Part shown: piece after piece, positions 53,876 through 63,559 of the stretch
Layout of the letters: each line of letters begins with the position of its first letter
How positions within the stretch are numbered: position 1 is the stretch's first letter
Assembly (NCBI GenBank): GCA_032358255.1
Contig: JAULBX010025829.1
Coordinates: 124,001-188,000, forward strand
Length of the DNA: 64,000 nucleotides
Origin: Heterotrichella gracilis
Taxonomy: Eukaryota; Sar; Xanthophyceae; Tribonematales; Xanthonemataceae
Direction: 5' to 3'
Notes under the pieces: model-generated
Databases searched by the model: none
Told to the model about the DNA's origin: nothing
What the model saw: only the letters and a program-made list of their open reading frames with translations
Program-made: the position numbers and the translations under genes

Positions 53876-54718
53876 ATGAATAGGTTCTTACAAACATTAT
53901 TTTTATCATTTATTTTTATCAGCGCTTTGGCACAAGTGCCTACCGCAACTATTGTAAGCCCTTCTGCCACCTTATGTTCAGGTACTTCGTTAACATTTAC
54001 AACCCAAACATCCAACGCACCAACAGCTTTTAGCTGGTCTATTTCGCCATCAAAATCAGTTACCATTTTACCAGATCTTAGCTCTTCCTCTATCACTTTT
54101 ACATTTCCGGCGGGTGGTTCTTATGTTATCAGTTTAATGGTATCAAATGCAACAGGCAGTTCTGTTACAACCAGCACCGTTTTTGTTACCAGATCGGCCG
54201 ACGCTGCTTTTAATGCTAGTTTAACCGGAGTAGGTTTTCCAAATCAATTGGTATTGACCAATTATTCTACAGGAAGTATTGCTAATCAATGGCTTTTTAA
54301 CGATGATCCTTCTGTAAACACCACTTCAGTTAATGCAGTAAAAGATTATACAGTAAGCGGCAGTTATTCGGTTACACTTATTGCGTATGGCAATTCAGGC
54401 TGTAATGATACAACAAGTTACGCTTTAAGAATTGCAGACTCATCAGGCATTACATTACCAACAGTATTTTCGCCAAACGGTGATGATATTAATGAGATAT
54501 TTAAACCAATTGCAAAAGGTATTTCAAGCATGAATGTTTGGATCTATAACCGTTACGGCACCATCATCATTAAATGGGATCGCGTAAACGGATCATGGGA
54601 TGGCCACACTACCAGCGGCGAAAGATGCGAAGCGGGTGTTTATTTTGTAATAGTTGAGGCGTCAGGCTTTGACGGCAAGTCATACAAATTAAAACACAGT
54701 TTAACTTTAGTAAGATAA
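53876..54718 (+). CDS. Secreted PKD-like protein with gliding-motility C-terminal (CHU_C, T9SS type B) domain
   Basis: 280 residues from the ATG at 53876. Signal peptide ends ALAQ (~18). Two Ig/PKD-like beta sandwiches follow at ~22-105 and ~110-190 (TSNAPTAFSWSISPSKS and SYSVTLIAYGNSGCNDTT). The last ~85 residues are the CHU_C domain: TLPTVFSPNGDDINEIFKPI, VWIYNRYGTIIIKWD and GVYFVIVEASGFDGKSYKLK. Type B CHU_C proteins are secreted by T9SS and relate to SprF-type partners. Its stop (54716-54718) is 3 bases before the ABC gene start proposed below. Confidence 0.9.
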   Translation: MNRFLQTLFLSFIFISALAQVPTATIVSPSATLCSGTSLTFTTQTSNAPTAFSWSISPSKSVTILPDLSSSSITFTFPAGGSYVISLMVSNATGSSVTTSTVFVTRSADAAFNASLTGVGFPNQLVLTNYSTGSIANQWLFNDDPSVNTTSVNAVKDYTVSGSYSVTLIAYGNSGCNDTTSYALRIADSSGITLPTVFSPNGDDINEIFKPIAKGISSMNVWIYNRYGTIIIKWDRVNGSWDGHTTSGERCEAGVYFVIVEASGFDGKSYKLKHSLTLVR

Positions 54719-54721
54719 GTT

Positions 54722-55690
54722 ATCTTAAAGGTTAACAACATATCGTTCAACTACAACAATCAAAATTATTTTAAGGGGATAAGAAATGTTTCACTTCAAT
54801 TAAAAGAAGGAGAGATACTTGCTTTAGTTGGTAAAAGCGGAAGCGGAAAGACCACGCTCATGAAGTGTATCTACGGTTTGGAAGACCTGCACGAAGGTGA
54901 AGTGTTATTTGAAGATAAAAAAGTGTTAGGGCCCTCTTATAATTTAATGCCTGGTTATGAAGAAATGAAACTGGTGAGCCAGGATTTTTATGTTTTGGAT
55001 AACCACAGTGTTGAAGAAAATATATTTGACAAATTAATTGGTTACACGAACGAATCAAAACAAAAAAGAGCAGCTAAACTTTTAAAATTATTAGATCTTA
55101 CTGCTTTAAAAAATTCAAAGGCAAGATTTTTATCGAGTGGCCAAAAGCAGCGAGTGGCAATAGCCAGAGCCTTAGCCGTTATGCCTAAAGTTTTATTACT
55201 GGATGAGCCTTTTAGTAACTTAGATACCATTTTAAGCGAAAAATTATTTTCGTTCATTATGAACGAGGTTAAGAAAAATAATACTTCCGTAATTTTAATT
55301 ACTCATGTAGCTGAGGAAGCATTAAAATATGCTGATACACTTGCAGTACTCGACAATGGCAGGATCCTGCAAATGGGCGAAAAATGGCAGATCTATTACA
55401 AACCAAATAACACTAAGCTTGCGGGACTTTTAGGTCCGTTTAATGCTATAAAATCTGAAGACCTTGAGAAAAAAAGCAAACAACCTTCTAAGCTTTTTGT
55501 AAGACCCGATAAGATAAAATTAACCGCGCAAAAAAATAATGCACAATTACAGCTAATGGTTTTAAACTGCACGTTTAATGGTAAATGTTTCGAAATTTTA
55601 GGAGAAACAAAAAACGGAAATCCGGTTATTGTTTATGGTAATAAAGAATTAGAACAGGAAAAATTATATTATTTTACAATTGAAAGTTAA
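54722..55690 (+). CDS. ABC transporter ATP-binding protein with apparent AUC start codon
   Basis: 322 residues if begun at ATC 54722. The frame opens right after the CHU_C stop (54716-54718) and has no ATG, GTG or TTG before 54860. Starting at 54860 would discard the Walker A motif (G37-K-S-G-S-G-K-T-T). Beginning at ATC gives (M)LKVNNISFNYNNQNYF, a normal ABC start. LSSGQKQRVAIARAL (signature), VLLLDEPFSNLD (Walker B) and ITHVAEEALKYAD (H-loop) complete the ATPase. Residues ~245-322 look like a TOBE-like substrate-import accessory domain (FVRPDKIKLTAQ). No permease is adjacent. The start is inferred; a sequencing or assembly error is the alternative. Confidence 0.75.
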   Translation: MLKVNNISFNYNNQNYFKGIRNVSLQLKEGEILALVGKSGSGKTTLMKCIYGLEDLHEGEVLFEDKKVLGPSYNLMPGYEEMKLVSQDFYVLDNHSVEENIFDKLIGYTNESKQKRAAKLLKLLDLTALKNSKARFLSSGQKQRVAIARALAVMPKVLLLDEPFSNLDTILSEKLFSFIMNEVKKNNTSVILITHVAEEALKYADTLAVLDNGRILQMGEKWQIYYKPNNTKLAGLLGPFNAIKSEDLEKKSKQPSKLFVRPDKIKLTAQKNNAQLQLMVLNCTFNGKCFEILGETKNGNPVIVYGNKELEQEKLYYFTIES

Positions 55691-55691
55691 G

Positions 55692-56258
55692 TTACCACTC
55701 TTCTTTTCCGGCATCGGCTGAGCCTACCTTCATACCTTCTTTAAGATCTTCAATAACTTTAGCTGCATCTTTAAGAGCCTCACCTTTTAATTTTTTCCAA
55801 ACAATATCACCCATAGCCATACTGCCACACTCAGGCACTTTATTATCTATACTGCCGGCTGTGGTTTTACCATTTGTGCTTATATGTTTTATCATTGAAA
55901 CGGTGTATTTGTATCTATTATCCTTACACTCAATAGCAATTTTCATACTTATTTTGCCTGTATAATCAACTTCGGGATTTAATTCTTTTGGTTTAACCGG
56001 AAAGGTAGCTGTGCACTCTGCTTTTGAGCCAGTAGTAACACCGGATGTTTTACCGTAATGGTTATTTTCCAGTTTTACCCAATTAACGGCGCGTTGTAAT
56101 AACTCGCTGGCAGGTAATGAGTCGGTATTAACCACCTCAGTTATCTTGGTCTCATTTTTCTTTTTAGGAGCATCGTCCTCCGTTTTAGTTTGTGAAAAAC
56201 CTTTAGATCCAAAAGCGATTAAAGAACAAAGTATCAGTGTGTGTATATATTTTTTCAT
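55692..56258 (-). CDS. DUF4468-like secreted protein
   Basis: 188 residues with a signal peptide (1-22, ending GFSQ). A charged linker is followed by one alpha/beta domain from ~50 to ~160 (LLQRAVNWVKLENNHYGK, CTATFPVKPKELNPEVDYTGKISMKIAIECKDNRYKYTVSMIKH), matching the DUF4468 (TBP-like fold) pattern in general outline. Function unknown. It converges with the ABC ATPase gene with a single base between the stops. Confidence 0.6.
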   Translation of the reverse strand: MKKYIHTLILCSLIAFGSKGFSQTKTEDDAPKKKNETKITEVVNTDSLPASELLQRAVNWVKLENNHYGKTSGVTTGSKAECTATFPVKPKELNPEVDYTGKISMKIAIECKDNRYKYTVSMIKHISTNGKTTAGSIDNKVPECGSMAMGDIVWKKLKGEALKDAAKVIEDLKEGMKVGSADAGKEEW

Positions 56259-56320
56259 GTGTCTTTTTTACTTATCCTCTTACTCCTATTTCCGTGCCGA
56301 GATGATAAAATTACAATTTT

Positions 56321-58729
56321 TTAATAAATTTTTGGATATTGATTTGGATTAACTTCTGCCATTAAATTATAAATAGTATCAAAAACGTCGTCCGAATTTG
56401 GCTTGCTAAAGTAGTCACCATCACTGCCATAGGCCGGTCTGTGGTCTTTTGAAGCAAGTGTTAGCGGCGCAGAATCGAGAAATTTATAGGCTCCCTGCTC
56501 TTCAACAATTTTTTGAAGAATATATGAACTTGCCCCACCCGAAACGTCCTCATCCAATACCAATAAACGGTTTGTTTTTTTAACCGATTCAACAATTGAA
56601 TGGTGAATGTCGAACGGAATTAAAGTTTGAAGATCTATTAACTCAACAGAGATGCCATGTTTTTCTAAATTCCTGATCGCATCCTGCGCTACACGAATAC
56701 TACTACCGTAAGAAACTAAAGTAATATCAGATCCTGTAGTTAAAACATCCGGTATGCCCAAAGCTGTTTTATAAGCGCCAAAATTAGATGGCGATTTTTC
56801 TTTTAAACGATAAGCGTTCAAAGGTTCAATAACCAAAGCAGGTTCATCAGATTCCAACAACGTATTGTAAAAACTCGAAGCAATGGTCATGTTACGTGGC
56901 ACACAAATATTAATTCCACGGCAGGCGTGAACGATCATGCCCATAGGTGAACCACTATGCCAAACACCCTCTAAACGATGACCACGTGTGCGAATAATTA
57001 CCGGGGCTTTTTGTTTACCCTTGGTACGCCATTGCACGGTAGCAAGATCGTCGCTCATTAATTGTAAAGCGTATAATAAGTAATCAAGATATTGAATTTC
57101 CGCTATTGGACGTAAACCTCTCATAGCAAGACCTATAGCCTGACCCATAATAGTTGCTTCACGAATACCTGTATCAAATACACGGTGCTCGCCATATTTT
57201 AATTGTAATCCTTCAAGGCCTTGGTTTACGCCGCCAATTTTTCCCGAGTCTTCTCCAAAGATCATTACCTCAGGATATTTTGAAAGTATAGCATCAAAAT
57301 TGTCGCGCAAAATTTCGCGTCCATCCATTTGTTTATCTTCGGCGTACTCTACTGCTTTTGCTAAAATATTTTTTATTTGTATTGGTGATTGAGAATATAA
57401 ATGCGAACTAAAGCGATCGTTATTTATTTCTCTGGAATTTTCTAACCACTTAATTAAATTTTCTCTTGCACTAGAAGAATTGCTAACTGTTAGACGTAAA
57501 ACATTTTTTACAGCTACATGAACTTCTCTTCTTATAGGTTCTTTAATACTCTGTAATTCTCTTTTTATTGCCTGAATATCATCTCCGCCCATTTCTTCAA
57601 ACAAAGCACTTACCTCTGCGACTTCATTTTTTATTGGCGTTAAATAATCATTCCACGCTGCTGTTTTTGCATTCTTAACAGCTTCTTTTGCGTCTTCCTC
57701 TATCTTATTTAGTTCTGCTTCATTTGCTAAAGCATTACTAATTATCCACTCGCGCATTTGTTTAATGCAATCAAAATCAATTTCCCATTGCAAACGTTCC
57801 TTACTTTTGTAACGCTCATGCGATCCACTGGTGCTGTGACCTTGCGGCTGTGTTACTTCTTCAACATGCACTAAAACAGGCACATGTTCTTCGCGACAAA
57901 CCTTAATGGCTTTTGCATAAGTTTCGCATAAATGCGCGTAATCCCAGCCTTTGGTTTTAAATATTTCAAAACCCTTTCCATTGTTATCGCGCTGAAAGCC
58001 TTTCAACACTTCACTGATACTTTCTTTGGTAGTTTGATATTTTTTTGGTACTGAAATACCGTGTCCATCATCCCAAACGCTCATTAACATTGGCACCTGG
58101 AGCACACCTGCAGCGTTGATGGTTTCCCAAAACAGACCTTCACTTGTAGAGGCGTCGCCAATGGTACCGAAAGCAACTTCGTTACCCTTATTGCTGTAAG
58201 TATCGAATGGTGCTTTATGAAGGTCTTTATTTATTTTATAAAAATGTGATGCATAAGCCAAACCCAATAAACGTGGCATTTGCGAGCCTGTTGGAGAAAT
58301 ATCGCTGCTTGAATTTTTTTGATCTTTAAGTGCTTTAAAAGAACCGTCTTCATTTAAACTATGCGTGGCAAAGTGCCCGCCCATTTGACGGCCTGCACTC
58401 ATCGGTTCTAAACTTAGATCTGTATGCCCGTACAAGCCTGCAAACCATTGTTGCAGTGTAATGGCATTAATGCTTAACATAAACGTTTGATCGCGGTAAT
58501 AACCACTTCTGAAATCTCCGTTTTGAAATACTTTACTCATGGCAATTTGCGCCACTTCTTTTCCGTCTCCAAATATTCCGAATTTTGCTTTTCCGGTAAG
58601 AACTTCTTTTCTTCCTAATAAACTTGCCTGCCTGCTTTCGTTAGCCAATTTAAAATCCTCAAGAACAATTTTTTTGAAATCCTCAAAACTCAAATTACCC
58701 GCTGTTACTGCGCTATCTTCTTTTCCCAT
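56321..58729 (-). CDS. Fused 2-oxoacid dehydrogenase E1 (alpha and beta subunits in one chain)
   Basis: 802 residues. The N-terminal half (~1-370) is an E1-alpha with thiamine pyrophosphate binding (GDASTSEGLFWETINAAGVLQVP), the C-terminal half (~465-802) an E1-beta (MIFGEDSGKIGGVNQGLEGLQLKYG, ...LLVLDEDVSGGASSYI). They are joined by a helical linker of ~90 residues. Fusions of this type are common in Bacteroidota and serve pyruvate or branched-chain 2-oxoacid oxidation with separate E2 and E3. Substrate cannot be assigned; branched-chain is plausible given HMG-CoA lyase elsewhere. It has a consensus promoter at 58747-58776. Confidence 0.93.
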   Translation of the reverse strand: MGKEDSAVTAGNLSFEDFKKIVLEDFKLANESRQASLLGRKEVLTGKAKFGIFGDGKEVAQIAMSKVFQNGDFRSGYYRDQTFMLSINAITLQQWFAGLYGHTDLSLEPMSAGRQMGGHFATHSLNEDGSFKALKDQKNSSSDISPTGSQMPRLLGLAYASHFYKINKDLHKAPFDTYSNKGNEVAFGTIGDASTSEGLFWETINAAGVLQVPMLMSVWDDGHGISVPKKYQTTKESISEVLKGFQRDNNGKGFEIFKTKGWDYAHLCETYAKAIKVCREEHVPVLVHVEEVTQPQGHSTSGSHERYKSKERLQWEIDFDCIKQMREWIISNALANEAELNKIEEDAKEAVKNAKTAAWNDYLTPIKNEVAEVSALFEEMGGDDIQAIKRELQSIKEPIRREVHVAVKNVLRLTVSNSSSARENLIKWLENSREINNDRFSSHLYSQSPIQIKNILAKAVEYAEDKQMDGREILRDNFDAILSKYPEVMIFGEDSGKIGGVNQGLEGLQLKYGEHRVFDTGIREATIMGQAIGLAMRGLRPIAEIQYLDYLLYALQLMSDDLATVQWRTKGKQKAPVIIRTRGHRLEGVWHSGSPMGMIVHACRGINICVPRNMTIASSFYNTLLESDEPALVIEPLNAYRLKEKSPSNFGAYKTALGIPDVLTTGSDITLVSYGSSIRVAQDAIRNLEKHGISVELIDLQTLIPFDIHHSIVESVKKTNRLLVLDEDVSGGASSYILQKIVEEQGAYKFLDSAPLTLASKDHRPAYGSDGDYFSKPNSDDVFDTIYNLMAEVNPNQYPKIY

Positions 58730-58746
58730 TATAAATCCTTAATACA

Positions 58747-58776
58747 CAAATATAATAGATTGGCTGGAATGGCAAA
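58747..58776 (-). promoter_or_regulatory. Promoter of the fused E1 gene
   Basis: On the minus strand TTTG (58773-58776), an 18-base spacer and TATATTTG (58747-58754), an exact Bacteroidota pattern. The ATG follows 17 bases downstream. Confidence 0.72.
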
Positions 58777-58873
58777 AATATTTTAGAGAAATATTGCCCA
58801 CAGATAATAAAAAATATTGTTTACCTTACACTAGTATTATTTTTACTTTAATATTAATTTAAAACTAGATAAC

Positions 58874-59365
58874 ATGAAAAGAACTAAAATTATAGCAATC
58901 CTTGCAATAGCTGCATTAATGCTGGTTTTCGCCTGTTCGGTAGGTGTTAAAAAAGATCTTATGTCGGGCTTAACCACCAAATACAATGGCTTTACCGTGG
59001 GTGACGCTTACCTGGTAAAAGACAGTAAAAAAACCACAGATGTTAAAATACAACCCGGAAAAGTCATTTCTTTAGTATTTGCCGATATTGGAGGGTTTAC
59101 AGAACTGCAGGGCAAAGCCTACCCAGGTGCTTCTATTTTAGTTACCGACTCGAAAGGTAAAACCGTTTTGGATATGGCAGATCTTTTCACGTCTTATGAC
59201 TCAACAGGTGTTGATGTTGCTTTGGTAAAACAAGCCTTATCAATTGATTTTACTGCTCCTGCCAGCGGATTCGAGAAAGGTGAGATCTTTACCTGGAAAT
59301 CAAAAGTTTGGGATAAAAAAGGTAAAAGCGAAATAACATGTGACCTGCAATTAGAGTTAGAGTAA
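58874..59365 (+). CDS. Putative lipoprotein of unknown function
   Basis: 163 residues with lipobox VFAC (Cys ~21). The rest is one beta-rich domain with KKTTDVKIQPGKVISLVFADIGGFT and EKGEIFTWKSKVWDKKGK. No family is recognised. The gene has a short AT-rich 5' region without a clean -7 match and lies 21 bases before the next gene, so they are probably cotranscribed. Confidence 0.72.
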   Translation: MKRTKIIAILAIAALMLVFACSVGVKKDLMSGLTTKYNGFTVGDAYLVKDSKKTTDVKIQPGKVISLVFADIGGFTELQGKAYPGASILVTDSKGKTVLDMADLFTSYDSTGVDVALVKQALSIDFTAPASGFEKGEIFTWKSKVWDKKGKSEITCDLQLELE

Positions 59366-59386
59366 ATAATTCTTTAATTTCTTATT

Positions 59387-60136
59387 ATGAAATTCTTTTT
59401 TATTTCAATATTCCTATTGAGTATCGGATCCAATGTTCAATCACAAACAAAAACTACTTTAAAGAACGGGAATGATGTGATCAACGCCATGCACAAGGCT
59501 TACGCCGGTGATAAATGGTATAAATACTTTACATTTAGCCAGGAATCGCATTTTTACAAAGATGGTAAAGAAGAAAAAATGGAAGTGTGGCATGAGGCAG
59601 CAAGCTTTCCTGGAAAATTATTGATAAAATTCAAAACCAAAGATTCTAAAGATGGTGTGTTGTTTACAAACCATATGGTGTATGGCTTTGCAGAGGGTAA
59701 GGAGGCTGTTGCGAAACCAAGAATTCATGATCTTTTAATTGCGGCCTTTGATGTTTACTTTTTAAAACCTGAAGTGACTGCGCATTTATTTGACTCCTTA
59801 GGTTACAATTTAAACAAAACACGCGAAGATATTTTTGATGGAAGAAAAGTTTACGTTGTAGGCGCCGATAAAAATGATAGCACTAGCAATCAATTTTGGA
59901 TAGATGCCGAGCGCATGTATCTGCACCGTATTATTTACAAACAAGGTAAAGGTGTTAATGATTGTGTGTTTAGTAACTACGAAAAAATAAAAAATTATTG
60001 GGTTGCTAAAACAGTTTCGTTTAAACAAGACGGCATTTTAGCAATGAAGGAAAATTATTTCGATATAAAATTCCCAAAAACATTAAGTACTGATCTCTTT
60101 GATCCGAAAAAATTTAACGAGGTGAAAATGGATTAA
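59387..60136 (+). CDS. LolA-fold-like secreted protein (DUF6503-like)
   Basis: 249 residues, signal peptide ending NVQSQ (~20). The body is a half-barrel pattern of long beta strands (WYKYFTFSQESHFYKDGKEEKMEVWHEAASFPGKLLIKF, KVYVVGADKNDSTSNQFWID), as in LolA/LolB-type outer-membrane lipoprotein carriers and DUF6503 proteins. A lipid- or lipoprotein-binding role is possible but not shown. It overlaps the convergent rfbB gene by 4 bases. Confidence 0.68.
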   Translation: MKFFFISIFLLSIGSNVQSQTKTTLKNGNDVINAMHKAYAGDKWYKYFTFSQESHFYKDGKEEKMEVWHEAASFPGKLLIKFKTKDSKDGVLFTNHMVYGFAEGKEAVAKPRIHDLLIAAFDVYFLKPEVTAHLFDSLGYNLNKTREDIFDGRKVYVVGADKNDSTSNQFWIDAERMYLHRIIYKQGKGVNDCVFSNYEKIKNYWVAKTVSFKQDGILAMKENYFDIKFPKTLSTDLFDPKKFNEVKMD

Positions 60137-61185
60137 CGTTTCACGTATTGCTCTTCGTAATACTTAGCGTAATTACCCGAGGTAACATTATTCAACCAAT
60201 CCTGATTATTTAAATACCAATCTACTGTACGATCTAAACCTTGCTCAAAAGTAACGGATGGCACCCAGCCAAGATCATTCTTTAATTTACTTGCATCAAT
60301 GGCGTAGCGAAGATCGTGGCCTGCACGGTCTTTTACAAAGGTGATCAGTTTTTCGTTCGTGCCAGCAGGGCGATCTAACTTCTTATCCATTATTTTACAA
60401 AGCAAACGGATAACATCTATGTTAGTCCACTCGTTATGACCACCAATATTATAAGTACTTCCTAATTTTGCTTTATTAAAAATAGTATCAATAGCCACTG
60501 CATGATCTTCAACAAATAACCAATCTCTAACGTTCTCGCCTTTGCCGTAAATTGGTAAAGGTTTGTTGTTCTTAATATTGTAAATACAAAGTGGAATTAA
60601 TTTTTCGGGAAAATGATTTGGTCCGTAATTATTACTGCAATTAGAAATAACAACCGGTAAACCATAGGTATCATGATAAGCACGTACAAAATGATCGCTG
60701 CTTGCTTTTGACGCTGAGTAAGGGCTATGTGGATCGTAAGAGGTTTCTTCGGTAAACATACCTGTATCGCCTAAAGCGCCATAAACTTCATCTGTACTTA
60801 CATGATAGAATTTTGTGAACTTAGAGTTATCTTTTTTATAAAGCTCTTTAGCTGCATTTAATAAATTAACGGTGCCAATTACGTTTGTCATTACAAACTC
60901 TAATGGGTTGGTAATGCTTCTATCAACATGACTTTCAGCCGCTAAATGAATAACTGCGTTATATTCTTCCTTATTAAATAATTCGTTAATGAATTTCGCA
61001 TCAACGATATCTCCTTTTATGAATTTATAGTTTGGCTTATTCTCAATATCCGTGAGGTTGGCCAGGTTACCAGCATACGTTAGTTTATCTAAATTATGAA
61101 TGGTGTAATTTGGATACTTGTTTACGTATAAACGTACCACATGTGAACCAATAAAACCTGCACCACCTGTTATAAGAATTTTCAT
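60133..61185 (-). CDS. rfbB: dTDP-glucose 4,6-dehydratase
   Basis: A 350-residue extended short-chain dehydrogenase. NAD-binding GGAGFIGSHVV at the N-terminus, YHVSTDEVYGALGD (catalytic D-E within T-D-E-V-Y-G) and Y-S-A-S-K (catalytic Tyr/Lys) are all present, with NNYGPNHFPEKLIPL and WLFVEDH for sugar nucleotide binding. It makes dTDP-4-keto-6-deoxyglucose, the branch point for rhamnose and other deoxysugars. It is the last gene of the leftward sugar operon, 25 bases after the dehydrogenase gene; rfbA/C/D are not in view. Confidence 0.95.
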   Translation of the reverse strand: MKILITGGAGFIGSHVVRLYVNKYPNYTIHNLDKLTYAGNLANLTDIENKPNYKFIKGDIVDAKFINELFNKEEYNAVIHLAAESHVDRSITNPLEFVMTNVIGTVNLLNAAKELYKKDNSKFTKFYHVSTDEVYGALGDTGMFTEETSYDPHSPYSASKASSDHFVRAYHDTYGLPVVISNCSNNYGPNHFPEKLIPLCIYNIKNNKPLPIYGKGENVRDWLFVEDHAVAIDTIFNKAKLGSTYNIGGHNEWTNIDVIRLLCKIMDKKLDRPAGTNEKLITFVKDRAGHDLRYAIDASKLKNDLGWVPSVTFEQGLDRTVDWYLNNQDWLNNVTSGNYAKYYEEQYVKR

Positions 61186-61210
61186 CCGAATTAGTTTTTA
61201 ATTTAAAATT

Positions 61211-62503
61211 TTAAAGACTCCAATATGTTATGCCTTTAATTTTATCCTTGTACATTCCTTTTACATCCACCAAAATACCTTTAGTTGAAAGTATTTTTTT
61301 GAAATATTTCTCGTCGAGGGTTTTGTACTCTTTATGATTTACTGCAACAATAACACCATCATAACCTTTGCTTAATTTATTTAAACCAAAACCATATTCG
61401 TGTTTTAATTCCTCGCTATCAGCGTGTGGATCGATGATATCTACTTTTACACCAAATGATTTTAATTCTTTTACTATATCTGCTACTTTAGAGTTACGAA
61501 TATCACTTACATCTTCTTTAAATGTTGCGCCCATAACCAATACTTTTGATTTGGAAAGATTTTTTCCGGCAGCAATAATGCGTTTAACGCAAGTCTTGGC
61601 AACGTAAAAACCCATGCTATCGTTCACATAACGCCCGCTATTAATTACGCGCGCGTGGTAACCCATTTCTTCTGCTTTGTATGTTAAGTAATATGGATCA
61701 ACGCCAATACAATGTCCGCCAACTAAACCCGGCGAAAACTTCAAGAAATTCCATTTTGTACCGGCAGCTTCTAAAACATCATATGTATTTATTCCAATAC
61801 GAGAAAAAATAATAGATAGCTCATTCATTAAAGCAATGTTCACATCACGTTGCGTGTTCTCAATAATTTTTGCAGCTTCTGCAACTTTAATACTGGATGC
61901 GCGGTGCGTTCCCGGCTCCACAATTATTTCGTAAACCTTTGCAATGTTTTCTAAACTTTCTTTGTCGCAACCGGAAACTATTTTTAAAATTTTTGTAATG
62001 GTATGTTCTTTATCTCCCGGGTTAATACGCTCTGGTGAATAACCAACTTTAAAATCCTTTACAAACTTTAAACCTGAATGCGCTTCTAAAACAGGGATAC
62101 AATCTTCTTCAGTGCAACCAGGGTAAACAGTAGATTCGTAAACCACATAATCTCCTTTTTTAAGCACTTTACCAACCGTAGTTGACGCACCTATCAAAGG
62201 TTTTAGATCGGGTAAATTATGCTCATCAATTGGTGTTGGTACAGCAATAATAAAAAAGTTAGCTTTTTTAAGATCTTCTAATTTATGAGTAAAGGTAATA
62301 TCCGAATTTGCGAACTCTTTTTTATCCAATTCCTGACTCGGGTCAATACCTTTCTTCATCATATTAACGCGCTTTTCGTTAATATCAAAACCAATTACTT
62401 TTATTTTTTTAGCAAAGGCCAAAGCAATTGGTAAACCAACATAACCAAGTCCAATTACTGCAACTGTAGCGTTCTTTTCTAAGATCTTCTTGTAAATACT
62501 CAT
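61211..62503 (-). CDS. UDP-sugar 6-dehydrogenase, TviB/WbpO type
   Basis: 430 residues of the UDP-glucose/GDP-mannose dehydrogenase family, closest in pattern to TviB/WbpO, which oxidise UDP-GlcNAc or UDP-GalNAc to the uronic acid. NAD motif GLGYVGLPIALAF, VVYESTVYPGCTEEDC, GYSPERINPGDKEH, ENTQRDVNIALMNEL and the catalytic Cys loop GLVGGHCIGVDPYYLT are present. With the oxidoreductase and acetyltransferase next to it, UDP-GlcNAc is the likely substrate. It is 9 bases downstream of the oxidoreductase gene. Confidence 0.9.
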   Translation of the reverse strand: MSIYKKILEKNATVAVIGLGYVGLPIALAFAKKIKVIGFDINEKRVNMMKKGIDPSQELDKKEFANSDITFTHKLEDLKKANFFIIAVPTPIDEHNLPDLKPLIGASTTVGKVLKKGDYVVYESTVYPGCTEEDCIPVLEAHSGLKFVKDFKVGYSPERINPGDKEHTITKILKIVSGCDKESLENIAKVYEIIVEPGTHRASSIKVAEAAKIIENTQRDVNIALMNELSIIFSRIGINTYDVLEAAGTKWNFLKFSPGLVGGHCIGVDPYYLTYKAEEMGYHARVINSGRYVNDSMGFYVAKTCVKRIIAAGKNLSKSKVLVMGATFKEDVSDIRNSKVADIVKELKSFGVKVDIIDPHADSEELKHEYGFGLNKLSKGYDGVIVAVNHKEYKTLDEKYFKKILSTKGILVDVKGMYKDKIKGITYWSL

Positions 62504-62512
62504 ATATTATTT

Positions 62513-63559
62513 TTAAACTGTAATTTCTTTAGCTGATTTAATAACGTTTGCGGGTCTAAGAGCATAAATACGCTCGATAATGTCAACTACTTTTAGCCCT
62601 TCCAAAGCATTGGTAGATATCTTATTTTTTCCTCTCAAGGTATCTACAACATTTTCTATAACGTTATGATGATTGTTTGCAGAGCCTTTGTAAGCACCAT
62701 AATCGTTGGCAGGATTAGTATCTTGTAATTTAGGCATTGTGTAATCTTTTATGTTACAAACCTCGATCTGATCCATATATTGACCGCCAACTTTAACACT
62801 TCCATTACTTCCAACAATAGTTAAAGACGATTCAAGGTTTTTTTCCCAAACAGAAGTAGAGTAATTCACACAACCCATTCCCCCATTCACAAAATCAAAA
62901 CTTACAAAACCGCTATCTTCAAAAGCAGTTGTTTCTTTATGATTAAAATCGGCAAATTTTGCTTGTATGTTTGTGATATCACCAAATACCCAGTACATAA
63001 TGTCAATCCAGTGACTGAACTGCGTAAATAATGTTCCCCCATCAAGATCCTGCGTACCTTTCCAGTTGCCCGGTTTATAGTAACGTTCATCACGGTTCCA
63101 GTAACAATTTAATTGTACCATGTAAATATCACCAATGATCTTTTTTTCAACTACTTCTTTTAACCAAACACTAGGAGGCGAGTAACGGTTTTGCATCACG
63201 CAAAAAACCGTTTTATCATGGTGCAAAGCATTAAAAATAATTTTTTCGCAATCGGCTTTGGTTAACGCCATTGGTTTTTCTACAACAACATGTTTATTGG
63301 CATCCAAAGCTTTTAAAGCGTGTGCAGCGTGCAAACCATTGGGTGTGCAAACATTCACAACTTCCACTTCTGGATGCGCAGCAATGAGATCATCAATGTT
63401 AGAATAGAATTTTTCTTTTATATTCTCAATGCCTAATTTTTCTTTTGGCAGTTCATCGCATACCGCTATCAACTCACAATCAGGATTTCTGCGAACCATT
63501 TCTGCGTGACGTTTACCAATATGCCCTTGCCCTATTACAGCAAATTTTATTTTACTCAT
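62513..63559 (-). CDS. Gfo/Idh/MocA oxidoreductase, WbpB/WlbA-like (UDP-GlcNAcA 3-dehydrogenase)
   Basis: 348 residues. An N-terminal Rossmann domain (GQGHIGKRHAEMV) is followed by the family EKP motif (VVVEKPMALTKADCEK) and a C-terminal alpha/beta substrate domain with GGTLFTQFSHWIDIMYWVFGD. The W-I-D segment resembles WbpB/WlbA, which oxidise the 3-position of UDP-GlcNAcA. The gene start overlaps the stop of the acetyltransferase gene by one base (TAATG), which supports a shared pathway. Confidence 0.82.
   Translation of the reverse strand: MSKIKFAVIGQGHIGKRHAEMVRRNPDCELIAVCDELPKEKLGIENIKEKFYSNIDDLIAAHPEVEVVNVCTPNGLHAAHALKALDANKHVVVEKPMALTKADCEKIIFNALHHDKTVFCVMQNRYSPPSVWLKEVVEKKIIGDIYMVQLNCYWNRDERYYKPGNWKGTQDLDGGTLFTQFSHWIDIMYWVFGDITNIQAKFADFNHKETTAFEDSGFVSFDFVNGGMGCVNYSTSVWEKNLESSLTIVGSNGSVKVGGQYMDQIEVCNIKDYTMPKLQDTNPANDYGAYKGSANNHHNVIENVVDTLRGKNKISTNALEGLKVVDIIERIYALRPANVIKSAKEITV

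Noticed and set aside
54860-55690. ABC ATPase starting at the ATG 54860
   Set aside because: It would lose the Walker A motif that lies in frame just upstream; the frame is open back to 54719.
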